From NCBI GenBank assembly GCA_949358305.1, contig OX442318.1, positions 8,356,501 to 8,420,500 on the forward strand: a stretch of 64,000 bases of DNA, written 5' to 3'. The first letter of the stretch is position 1, and each line of letters starts with the position of its first letter. A program made the position numbers and the translations under genes. Shown piece after piece: positions 36,300-46,710 of the stretch. Under the pieces are notes generated by a model. The model was not told the origin of the DNA. It saw nothing but the letters and a program-made list of their open reading frames with translations, and ran no database searches. Source of the stretch: Strigamia acuminata (taxonomy: Eukaryota; Arthropoda; Chilopoda; Geophilomorpha; Linotaeniidae).

Positions 36300-37170
36300 A
36301 ACAAGTTGAACCTTGTGCTGCCACCTAATGGCAAAATGTTTAGGTTTTTCTCTCCGTTCTGCAAACTGCAAATAAAAATCCCAAAATTTTATTGAATTGA
36401 TTCACTATTTCAACTTAAAAATAAAAATAAAAGATAAATTTCACAATCTGATGCCTAAGACGGCCCGTAATACTAGTTTACCAAAATGCTAACTCTTAAG
36501 AACTTTGCTGGTGCTTTCAATTTTACTGCCATCTAGCGTTTATGTTTAAAAGCATAAATATAAATAGAGCCAGATAAGTTTACAATGAATCTCTATTGTA
36601 CTCACTTGAATTGAAAAATAAAAATTTTATTCACAAAATAAATTTTAATATAAAATACCACACAAAAATAAACTCAAAAACCGCCATCAAAACAGAACTT
36701 ATAACATTTTTAAAACTTCCCGACGCCATAAGTGTCTTATTTTGAAAATTAAAATCCTTAATTCCTCTCATTTCTCCAGCAATCTTCTGTACTAAATTCG
36801 GTGACATATTAGATTTGCTCTTAGGCAGTTGTTTCACAACTTGATTGGGTTTCAATCTCTTGTAATGCGCTTCAAATAAATTTTTTTTAAAAAATATAAA
36901 TCAGCTTAAACATGGTTCGCCATTTAGAAAAAAACCTTCATACCTTTTTGTAATTCGATTTTGTAGATGCACTTGACGTATTTTCACTTAACAAAGTGGA
37001 AATTGCACATTCAGTCAACGACAACGCATGTAAATCTTCAACATTCAAATCATCTGTTGATGTGTGCTCACTAAAATTATCCTGAACCCGATTTAAACTC
37101 TCGTGTTTAATTTCCACCTTCTTTTTAATCTCCAAAACAAGGTCATCTTCATCACAAACCACACACAAAC
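36300..37170. repeat. Segmental duplication, left copy (of 42890-43750, direct)
   Basis: The left edge AACAAGTTGAACCTTGTGCT and the following roughly 870 bases match 42890-43750 in the same orientation with scattered substitutions and small indels. The copied segment holds the last two exons of the CCP gene and its 3' flank. Confidence 0.9.
36631..37168 (-). pseudogene. Broken 3' fragment of the CCP membrane-protein gene
   Basis: The minus strand repeats the end of the CCP gene: part of its penultimate exon (words ESLNRVQDNFSEHTS, NTSSASTKSNYKK), the donor AAG|GTATGA, and the last exon with the C-terminal membrane segment. The upstream CCP exons are absent and the last exon has lost one base right after its acceptor (near 36868), which shifts the frame. 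No start or promoter is left. It sits divergently next to the LRR gene at 37447, whereas the intact copy lies in tandem with the other LRR gene, so an inversion accompanied the duplication. Confidence 0.8.
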
Positions 37171-37446
37171 CTCCATTAGCAATTTATGTCTTTTCTTGAG
37201 TAAACAAAGCAGATGTTAAACAGGTAAAAATGCTACACCAATCGCCATTTTTGCTTGTTTCGTTTTTATTGTTTCTGGTTTTATTTTTGCCGAATGAATA
37301 TTTGTGAGTTTGGACGAATTATTCCCCGCTTATTGTTTAACATTTCGACATTTGTTTATCTGTTGCTGCTGTAACTATTGTTTGAAATTCAGAACTCCCC
37401 GCCCAAGACCAAATTATCCCGAGTGAATATCGTCACAGTATCAAAA

Positions 37447-39595
37447 ATGCAATCATTAAAGGATATGTCTATTAAAATTCTTTTCCAGCGTATTATTCAA
37501 CGGCCTATTGAAGAAATTGAGGACGATCGAGTGACAAGCACACTGAAATTAATGGATTACTTCGATGAAGTCATTGCTGGACAGGCCCGGCAGGATACAG
37601 GAAATTTCCTGGTGATTCGTGACGTTGTGAATCCTTTTTTTCGTTTACTTTGGCCTCCTAACCTAATCGGATTTCTAATGACTAAATATGTACCCTGGCT
37701 AGCCCTGAATATACAACGTGAGTGTCACGGAATTTCGGAATTATTAATATGAAATTGTTTGATTTTAGCTCGTACTGATCGTACAGAAATGATGAAGTTA
37801 TTAAATTACCCGAGTTTTTGGGACGGAAGTGTTCGCCGGCCAGAAGCGTGGGACGTCGCTCTGTTTTTAGACGAAGAGCAGAAAGAACTGAAATTGGAGT
37901 TTACGAGTCCAAATTTTGATTTGGATTTTTTGCTTCGAGTTTGTGGCCACAAGTTGAAAGTGAGTAGACAAATGGAAGTACCTCCACATACAAGCGGTCT
38001 TTTTAACAGAAAAGTGATTTTTTTTTAAAAACACTAGAAAGACCAGAATTTCCCCCTACCTACAACGGCCAAAACCGGTCATAACGACCCATTGAGAAAA
38101 TAATAATTTAATAATTTTTAATGACTAATAGTTTAATCATCTATGTCGGGAAACAAGACCTATCCAAAGTTGCGTGAGTCTGAAATCAAAATCTCCCTTT
38201 TAATTTTATCAGGTTTTATAAAATCCATCAATTTTCGTTTTACTATTTTCTTCGCATATTTTGCATGTTTCGGAATTTAAAACAACTCAATTTGACGCCA
38301 AAACATTGTATTGTGCATGTATCGTTCGTGCTAATTTGACCGGTCATTTTGACCGGTTTCGGCCGTTCTAGGTTAAGTCTCTCATTATTTATTATTTTTA
38401 AGAAACATGCCACGTTTGCTGGGTTTATTGTGTCGGTCAAAATGATCGGTCTGGCTGTTCTAGTGTTAAGAAAAATTTGTTTTAATTCTACTATCTATTC
38501 GCACAGAATCTGACAAGCTTAAAACTGCCCGAGGGATGTACACTGACAGCCAAGACCTGCAAGAAAATGTGCCAGACAATGCCAAAGCTGGAGATACTCG
38601 ATATTTCTCACACCGTTGTTGAAGACGACGCGGCGAAGTACATCGCTCGGCTGCCACTCGTTGATTTGTCTGCCGAAGGAACCAACAAAGAAAATTTCGT
38701 AAGACAACTATGCGCACAGAACTCCACCCTCAGAAAAACGCTACAATATTTCAAGTTGAGCCATGAATTTCCAACGGACTGTTACTGCTTGATCTTGAAC
38801 ACGATGAAATCCATCTGCCATTTGGCCACTTCCGACTCCAGGTGGCTCAAAGCGCTCTTACCGATCGGCGCGCCACCGCAACATTACAATCTGAGAATGT
38901 TGGTCTTCCGGTACCCTGGCGACGACATTGAGAACGAACTGGAGATAGGCGCGCTCACGTGTCCTGAAGTTTCCACAATCGACATCACACCGAAAGTTTT
39001 GACTATGAAAATGCTGCAGACTTTGACCAAGTTCAAGGAGTTGTGTGACTTGTGGGTCGACATGTCTTATGACTCGGAGCAAAATGATGCATTTGATCGC
39101 GTCTGTTTGCGCGCTTTGCGCTTTGATAAATTGTCATATGTTGTCCTGGACGATCCAAACGATCGTTGGGTTACCTCGGGTTATTTATTCGACTTGTTGG
39201 CCACGTGTCCCGAACTGACTTATCTCACTCTTTCTCATTGCCGCGGCTTCAGTGATAAAATTGCGCACGAGTTGGCCGACTTGATCCCTCGGCGGGATTA
39301 CTGGTATTTGCCGGTGAATTTCTCACTCCGTTCCTTGCGCTTTCGATCCGGAATTGCCAGTCCAGCCCTGCCAAACAAACTCGGATATTTGGAAATTATT
39401 GAATGCAATTCGTTGGGGCCGTCGGGGATTGAGGATCTGGTGAGAATGGGTTCTGTGGAGTGGTTGTATGTGTGTTTGCGAATTAATGAAGTGAGAAGAC
39501 AAGAGTTTGACGTTGATGGCTTGAAGCGAATGGCTGAAGAACACGGAGTGGACCTGTTACTAGAATTTCTTCCCTGGGACGAGGACGCGAACTAA
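37447..39595 (+). CDS. LRR-type protein, copy A (three exons)
   Basis: Exons 37447-37717, 37769-37959 and 38507-39595 (phases 1 and 0) encode 516 residues. The N-terminal half is helical with conserved blocks (SLKDMSIKIL, RLLWPPNL, FWDGSVRRPEAWDVALF, SPNFDLDFLLRVCGHKLK). From about residue 155 leucine-rich-repeat-like units follow (LKLPEG, LEILDISHT, YLTLSHC, LGYLEIIECN), resembling the LRR part of F-box/LRR or ZYG-11-like substrate adaptors. I see no definite F-box. No signal peptide or membrane segment, so cytoplasm or nucleus is likely. Intron 2 holds a piggyBac-like TIR element (38032-38465). A CAG just before the ATG (37438-37440) is conserved in copy B and may be the acceptor of a 5'-UTR intron. 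An AATAAA lies near 39630. Function is inferred only from fold. Confidence 0.85.
38032..38465. mobile_element. piggyBac-like non-autonomous element in an LRR-gene intron
   Basis: Ends CACTAGAAAGACC (left) and GGCTGTTCTAGTG (right) are imperfect inverted copies, and TTAA follows the right end (38466-38469), the target of piggyBac-type elements. Internal words of the GGCC...ACCGGTC type are palindromic. A similar end, TTAACACTAGAACAGC, occurs at about 57128. Non-coding. Confidence 0.6.
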
Positions 39596-39619
39596 CCTTG
39601 TCTACACTGAATCGATTTT

Positions 39620-39856
39620 TTTTATTCAAAAATAAAAAGCGAATATGCCATGTCGAACATTTGTCATATGTACATCCCGCATTTGCAGGCAAGAAAATGT
39701 ATTTTGAAGTGTCAAAATTGAATTTTTAGAAAAAAAGAAAAATGATTTTATGAAAAAAAAAAAAATGATTTTATGAAAAAAAGAAAAATGATTTTGAGAA
39801 AAAAAGAAAAATGATTTGTATTCAGAAATAAAAAGTGAATATGCCATGTCAACCTT
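39620..39856. repeat. Duplicated 3'-UTR tail with a simple tandem repeat
   Basis: The phrase ATATGCCATGTC preceded by an AAATAAAAAG-type poly(A) signal occurs at about 39640 and again at about 39840, and inverted at about 40195-40225 behind LRR copy B. Between the first two is a roughly 22-base AAAAATGATTTT-type repeat (39735-39830). These look like the 3' ends of three LRR gene copies. Confidence 0.65.
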
Positions 39857-39952
39857 TTATTCCACTAACAATTGTTGTTTTCGATTGTTCTTCCAGTTTA
39901 TCTTGTTGTTTTTTTTATTAGATTCGTCGATTGTTGATCAACAGATCTCCGT

Positions 39953-40120
39953 TTTGTTAACCTGCTGCTGCAGTAACCATTGTTAGAAATTCAGGATCGA
40001 AAATGCAATCATTAAAAGATATGTCTATAAAAATTCTATTCGAGTGTCTTATTCAACGGCCTGTTGAAGAAATGGTGGATGATCGAGTGAAAACCACTGA
40101 AATTAATGGATTACTTCGAT
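39953..40120 (+). pseudogene. LRR-gene exon-1 pseudogene
   Basis: From the ATG at 40003 the first 30 or so codons match exon 1 of LRR copies A and B (MQSLKDMSIKIL). A two-base loss then shifts the frame, a stop follows, and similarity ends near 40120 with no exon 2 or 3. Upstream, about 45-55 bases present in both intact genes between two CAG words are missing. It lies between the two intact copies and is the third member of the cluster. Confidence 0.85.
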
Positions 40121-40271
40121 GAAGTCTTTCCTGACGGACCTCTGCAGCACTGCATCAAAATCAACAATTATTACTGCAACAAAAAGAGTGGTTGACATGG
40201 CATATTAACGTTTTATTTCTGAATACAAATCAAATGGCTTTAATGCAGACACGCATCCTGTGACAACTCGG

Positions 40272-42803
40272 TTAGTTCTCGCCATCATTCCCACCACCGC
40301 CATCATCATCATCCACAAGTGCATCATGGGACGGGTCTTCAAATGTTATCGACAGCATCAGACCGTGCTTTTCAGCCATTAGCTGCAGCGCACCAACGTC
40401 AAAATATTGCCGTCTCATCTCATCAATTTGCAAAATCACTAACAACTCCTCCAAAGAATCGATTTTGAACAAATCCTCGATCCCCGACGGTCCCAACAAG
40501 TTGCACCCATCAATTTCCAATCTTCTGAGTTTCCGCACTGGACTGGCAGATCCGAACAAACGAGGAAAAAAATACTTAGCGGCTCGGGCCACCGACGAAT
40601 TACCGGAATCCCGCGCGGCCAGGCGAGCGCTCTTCTTCGCCATCACGTCGGCCAACTCGCGCGCAATTTTATTACTGAATCCGGAGCAACGGTACAGACT
40701 GAGTTCCTCCAGGTTGGGACACATGGCCAACAACTCGAACAAATAGCCGGAGGTAACCCAACGGTCGTTGGGATCGTACATGGAAATTTCCACCAAGTTA
40801 TCAAACCTCAAGTCGCGCAAACAGGCTCGATCGAACGTGTCATTTTCCTCCGCTATTTTCAAGTCCGAGTCGTAACGCATGTCGACAATCAAAATATGCA
40901 AATGCTTGAATTTCGTCAAACTCTGCAGCATTTTTAGGGTGAAAATAATCGGCGTGATGTGGATTATGGTGACGTTAGGACACACGAGCGCGGCTGTCTC
41001 CAGTTCGTCCTCAATGTCGTCGTCAGGGTACACTAACATCAACAGTCTCAGTTTGTATTGCGTCGGTGGCGCGCCGAGGGGCTGCAGCGCTTTGAGCCAG
41101 TTAGAATGAGGGTGACCAGCCAAGAGTATCATCATTTTCATCCTGTTCAATATCAAGCAGTAGCAGTCCGTTGAAAGTTCGTCGCTAAACGTGGCCATTT
41201 GCAAGGTTTTGCAGAGTGTGGAGTCTAGTGAGCAAAGTTTGCGTACGAAATCCTCCGTTGTTCGAAAAGCCTTAAGAACAGTGAGTGGCAGCCGAGCGAT
41301 GTAGGTCGCCACGTCGTCTTCAACGATGGTGTTGTAAATGTCTAGTTCTTGGAGATTTGGCAAAGTCTGGCATATTTGTTTGGAGGCGTTGGTTGTCAGG
41401 GTACCACCGTCGGGCAGTTGTAACACCGTCACGTTCTGGGCAAATATATAATATAGAATTAAAACAAATTCTTTGTGAGAATGTCGCGCACAGCATTGGT
41501 TTGTTGTTTGTCCATGTCTTTTGGATTTAATATTAGTGTGCATTTTGGTATGAAATAAAATGTGTTTTAATGCAATTTTGTTAAAAAATGCAATTTTTGT
41601 TAGAAAACGCAATGCACATTCCTGGCTGCAAATGCATTTTTTTGAATGAAAATACACTTTTCTGTTAATACATAATAGAGAGTTTGCGGGATGCATTTTT
41701 CCCTTACAGTTAAAGACTATACGATATAAAAATAGTGTAAGGGAAAAATGATAAATTAAGTTTTTGCGGGCTGCACTTTTCAGTCAACTACTGACAGTTA
41801 GTAATTTTGGGCCTAAAAATTCAATTTGGGGGCGTAAATGTGCAAATTTCTGCATAAAATCCCATTATTATGCCTATAAAGTATGGTTTTGGGCCTAAAA
41901 TTCAATTTTGGGCCTCACGTATCATTCAATCTACGTACCTAGGACTTACCTAAGACTATGATGTGTTTGATCGGGACAACAAAATAATCGCCATTTGCAA
42001 TGGGCGGAGCTAACAATATAGTGTTCTCAATTCTGATTGGCTGCGCTACATTTTAATTTAGTGTTGAAAACGATACACTAAAGATTTTTCCCTTACGATA
42101 TGGCACTAAAATAATGTATCGTGGAGCAAAATAAGGGAAAAATGCATCCCGCAAACTCTCTAATACATAATATTCAGACCAATTTTTAGTAACGTAATAA
42201 CTTGTCTTCGATTATCCCCTTTTAATAATAATTTCAAGCCCCATCACTGTTTCTCTTCGTCTACTCACCTTCAACTTGTGACCACAAACCCTAAGCAAAA
42301 AATCCAAATCAAAATTTGGACTCATAAATGGCAACAGCAGTTTTTTCAGCTCTTCCTGTATAAACAGAGCGACGTCCCACGCCCCTGGCTCGCGAATACT
42401 TTTATCCCAAAATGCCACGAAATCCAACAAGATCAGCATTTCTATACGAGCCTTACAACCTAAATCTAACAATTCCACATTAATAATTCCAAATAAAATC
42501 CATAAATCCGTGACACTCACCTGGTTCATCTTCATCCACGTCTGGACTGGGTCCATAGGTACCCGTACCACTCAGAAATCCGAACAGGTTAGGAGGCCAA
42601 AGTAAGTGAAAAAAAAAATTCCCAACGTCTCGAATCACCGCGAATTTCCCGCTATCCCGCTGGGCCTTTCCAGCACAGACTTTATCGAAGTAATCCATTA
42701 ATTCCAGTGTTGTATTCACTCGATCGTCCTCCAGTTCTTCAACAGGCCGTTGAATAAGACTCCCGAAAAGAATTTTAATAGACATATATTTTAATGATTG
42801 CAT
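40272..42803 (-). CDS. LRR-type protein, copy B (three exons)
   Basis: Exons 42521-42803, 42269-42459 and 40272-41435, with the same phases (1, 0) as copy A, encode 545 residues. The N-terminal blocks are conserved (SLKYMSIKIL, LLWPPNL, GAWDVALF, SPNFDLDFLLRVCGHKLK), as are the LRR units (LQLPDGG, LQELDIYNT, LEELSLYRC, LRRLEIDGCN). It differs by an insertion rich in Ala, Arg and Ser (around MAKKSARLAARDSG) and an acidic Gly/Asp C-terminal tail. Intron 2 contains the TTTGCGG-family element at 41677-42161. It is inverted relative to copy A, and its start lies about 90 bases from the end of the duplicated CCP 3' flank. Role unknown; an adaptor function like F-box/LRR or ZYG-11 proteins is only a guess. 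Confidence 0.87.
41677..42161. mobile_element. TTTGCGG-family TIR element with 10-bp target duplication
   Basis: Ends AGAGAGTTTGCGGGATGCAT and the inverted complement, flanked by the direct repeat AATACATAAT at 41667-41676 and 42162-42171. A 9-10-bp duplication with long TIRs suggests a Mutator-like element. 485 bp, non-coding, inside intron 2 of LRR copy B. Confidence 0.85.
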
Positions 42804-42889
42804 TTTTGATCCTGTGACGATATTCCGCGAAATTTTGATTTTGGTCGAACAGTTCTGAATTTCAAACAATAGTCACTGCAGCAACAGAT

Positions 42890-43750
42890 AAACAAGTTGA
42901 ACCTTGTGCTGCCACCTAATGGCAAAATGTTTAAGTTTTTCTCTCCATTCTGCAAATTGCAAATAAAAATCAGTTTTCTCAAAATTCTATTGATTTAAAT
43001 CACTATTTCAACTTAAAAATAAAAATAAAAGACAAATTTTTTCACAATCTGATGCCTAAGATGCTCCGTAATACTTGTTTATCAAATGGCTATCTCTTAA
43101 AAACTTTGCTGGTGCTTTCGATTTTACTGCCATCTAGCGTTTATGTTTAAAAGCAAAAATATAAATAGAGCCAGATGAGTTTACAATGAATCTCTACTGT
43201 ACTCACTTGAATTAAAAAATAAAAATTTTATTCACAAAAATTTTAATATAAAAATCCACACAAAAATAAACTCAAAAACCGCCATCAAAACAGAACTTAT
43301 TACATTTTCAAAACTTCCCGACGCCATAAGTGTCTTATTTTGAACATTAAAATCCTTAATTCCTCTCATTTCTCCAGCAATCTTCTGTACTAAATTCGGT
43401 GACATATTAGATTTGCTCTTAGGCAGTTGTTTCTCAACTTGATTGGTTTTCAATCTCTTGAAATTTCGCTTCAAATAAATTTTTTTAAAAATATAAATCA
43501 GCTTAAACATGGTTCGCCATTTATAAAAAAAACCTTCATACCTTTTTGTAATTCGATTTTGTAGATGCACTTGACGTATTTTCACTTAACGAAGTGGAAA
43601 TTGCAAATTCAGTCAACGACAACGAATGTAAATCTTCAACATTCAAACCAAATGTTGATGTGTGCTCACTAAAATTATCCTGAACCCGATTTAAACTCTC
43701 TTGTTTAATTTCCACCTTCTTTTTAATTTCCAAAACAAAGTCATCTTTAT
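42890..43750. repeat. Segmental duplication, right (parental) copy of 36300-37170
   Basis: Direct match to the left copy. Here the segment is continuous with the complete CCP gene, so this is taken as the source. Confidence 0.9.
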
Positions 43751-46667
43751 CACTGACACTTTCAGTCGAAATTTCAGTAGATAAAATAATTTCTGGCATC
43801 AATGTACTACCAATTTCAGTAGATAAATTAATTTCTGGCATCAATGTACTACCAATTTCTGTAGTAATGAACTCAGTGGACGTCACATCAATTTTGCACA
43901 CATCTTTATACATCTCTTCCCACATTTTATCTTCGCCACATTTCAATTGCTTGTGCAACTGAGTATTGTTATCCAAGCACCAAACTGAGGCTACTGACCC
44001 AATTCTATTTTTAATTCCAATCCAAGACACCAAGTTAAAATCAATGTGCAACTCTGGACATTCTGCAATTTAAAAAATTAATAAATCAAATTCAAAAAAT
44101 AATTTCTTTTGTACTTACCACAATTATTTGTGATATTATCAACTCTTGCAGGTAATTTCCATGTTAGATCAACATTACAAACACCAGTTAAAACAGGTGT
44201 TGCATTTCCAGTACATGAATAATAAACTTCACTGCCAATTTGGCTCAAGCTTGGCTTCCAATGCCTTTGATATCCAAATAACTCCTTGGGTGGAGCTGTC
44301 TCACATTCTAATTCCAATTTTGAATGAAATACCACTTAATACAAACTAAAAAAATCAACTTACTACAAAACTTCATCCTTAAATTAATGGCTGTGTCATC
44401 ATGTTGCATTGACCACTGTCTTTTCACATTGCACAATGCTGTTTGATAAACAGGTGATGATTTATCACTGGTACAATGATAAAACACACTAGAGTTGACA
44501 TAAGATTTTAAAATTCCAGACCAAGTTTGATATTCATCTCCAATCAAACCTGGAGGTCCAGTTAAACACTCTAAAAACAAGTTAAATTACCACAAAAATA
44601 ATCATTTAAACAAATATAATTTTACCACAGCTGTATGTTATAAAATTAATCCAAGTTAAATTTCCACAACATTTCATGACATGACTGATTCCATACATGG
44701 GATCAGCTAAACAGTAGTAAATCCTTGTAGAGCCAACATGGCTGCCAATTTCATTAACATTTTTGGACAGATAAAAGTGAGTGTCTAGAGGATCCTCCAA
44801 ACATTCTGCAAACACCAATTACAATTAAAACTAAACAACCAACTCAAACAAAGAGCATTTACCACAACTTGTTAATGTCAAAATATCCCACTTCCTACTG
44901 TCATTGCAGGTTGCAACTTGGAATAAAACTGAATTTACTTCTTCGCTGCAATAATACTCAACTCTAGTCTTGATGGCTTTCAACCCACTATCCCAATGTC
45001 TATAAACTGGTAAAGCAAACTCAGGTGGATCACTTGCACACTCTACAAAAAATTCTATTAATTATTTCAAACTGATTAACCAATTTCCTTTATACCACAT
45101 GGTTGCAAATATAATATTTCCCATTCCTTGTTTACTGAGCACACCACCTTCATGTACATTGCTGAGCTGTTTTCATAGCAAAAATAAGTAATGACATTTC
45201 CTATGTGTCTTAATTTGTCAATCCATTTGATGTTAAATGTCAAGTTTAATTTTGGAAAATCATTTCTGCATTCTAATTCAGTAATAACCAATTAATTCTG
45301 ACAATTGATCACTTTCTAAAAACAAAAACTGACCACAATTGTCTTCAAACAGCTCTTTCCAAGAGGAATTATTCTGCAAAACCCAACCAGAAGTTGATGT
45401 ACAAACAGCAGTTTGAATCACTTTGTCCCCAATGCAAGCATAACTAGCCACAGATCCATATATTTTAGATTCATTCCAGTTCACATGAATATTTTGACTT
45501 TCAGGAGATGGCGGAAGCTTGTCACAACCTAAAAACAACAAATTATGACTATTTAAACACTAAAATTGTGATAAATAAAACCTACTGCAATTCATTGAAG
45601 AATTATGATTGTAAACAAAGTTCCAAGACTGATTTTCACTACAGACAGCAATCTGTATTGACGAAAATGTAAGATCATTCAAGCAATAATAATGCACTTT
45701 TGTGTCTATAAATTTGGAATGTCCATCCCAATCATCTCCAATAATGTCAGTGTCCAATTTTGGAGGTTCATCAGTGCATTCTAAACAGAAAATCAATCAA
45801 AACTTTATATTTTTTACCCAAATTCAAATTACCTTTAGCAAGAACTGGACAGGAACTAACAAACTTCACTTCCCAAGCACAATGTTTCAAGTTGCAATTT
45901 GCAATTGCCACTGTCTTGTTCTCAGTAAATGGACAGGTGTAAAGTGCTATTTGGTCAGTGACAAACCAATGTCTTTCTAAAGGCTGTTGTAAAATTGGTG
46001 GTTCACCAACACACTCTTAAATTAAATCATTTAAAAATACATCATTTTAATCAAAATAAATTTTAAAACTTTTCAATCATTTACCACAACTTTTCTGCTG
46101 ACTTTCTTCATTCTTCACACGCACAATCTTCTTCTGAACAACAAATTTTCCCTTTTTATCACTAATTAACTGTTGTTTCATACCTGCAGCTACAACATCA
46201 TCGTAAGAATGCGTAGATGACACTTTAGATTCCCTGGATTTTTCCAAATTACATGGTAATTCTAAAAAAAAAAATATTTTAAAAAGGTTTTCTTATACAA
46301 ATACTCTCACAATGTTATTACCAGTAGGTCTTGCAAACAGATAAATTAACCCCACAATCCCAGCTAAAAGAACAGCTACAATACTACCTGAAACGAGTAC
46401 AATCCTCCTCCTTACCCCCCTACTTGACCTGAATATCAAAACATGGCTTAAAAACTTACAAAAATATACAAATCAAAAATTTATCTCTACATTTTCATCA
46501 CTACAGTCAGTCAATGTGCATATTCAAATTTAAATTAAAATTAAAGAATCAAACTGCAATAAAAACTGCCACATGACATTTTATTGTTACAGTAATTGTT
46601 TCACAGCAATAATCTACACTCCAAAACTTCCCAACAATTTCTTTCTGCAACAAAAAGTATTAAACAT
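43232..46667 (-). CDS. CCP/Sushi-repeat membrane protein with two hydrophobic anchors
   Basis: Thirteen exons: 46618-46667 (weak), 46322-46428, 46085-46261, 45833-46015, 45586-45780, 45334-45528, 45096-45272, 44863-45042, 44626-44805, 44364-44570, 44119-44307, 43542-44062, 43232-43468; about 865 residues. Exon 2 encodes RGVRRR then a hydrophobic stretch (IVLVSGSIVAVLLAGIVGLI), a likely signal anchor with the N-terminus inside. Nine one-exon CCP modules follow, each starting EC..PP or similar, with a Y-Y/F-C pattern, a third Cys, Trp and a final Cys; all these introns are phase 1. Exon 12 adds a Ser/Thr/Glu-rich stem with a 14-residue duplication (STEIGSTLMPEI). The last exon ends in a second hydrophobic segment (VLMAVFEFIFVWIFILKFL) at the stop. 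Surface recognition or complement-control-like binding is inferred. The first exon is uncertain: its donor GT|GTAGAT is poor. Confidence 0.85.
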
Positions 46668-46710
46668 CTTTATTTGTTAACAGAAACAATTTTTTCTGTA
46701 TCAATTTACC

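Noticed and set aside
36631-37168. Second functional CCP-type gene
   Set aside because: Only the last two exons are present and the last has a frameshift; called a pseudogene.
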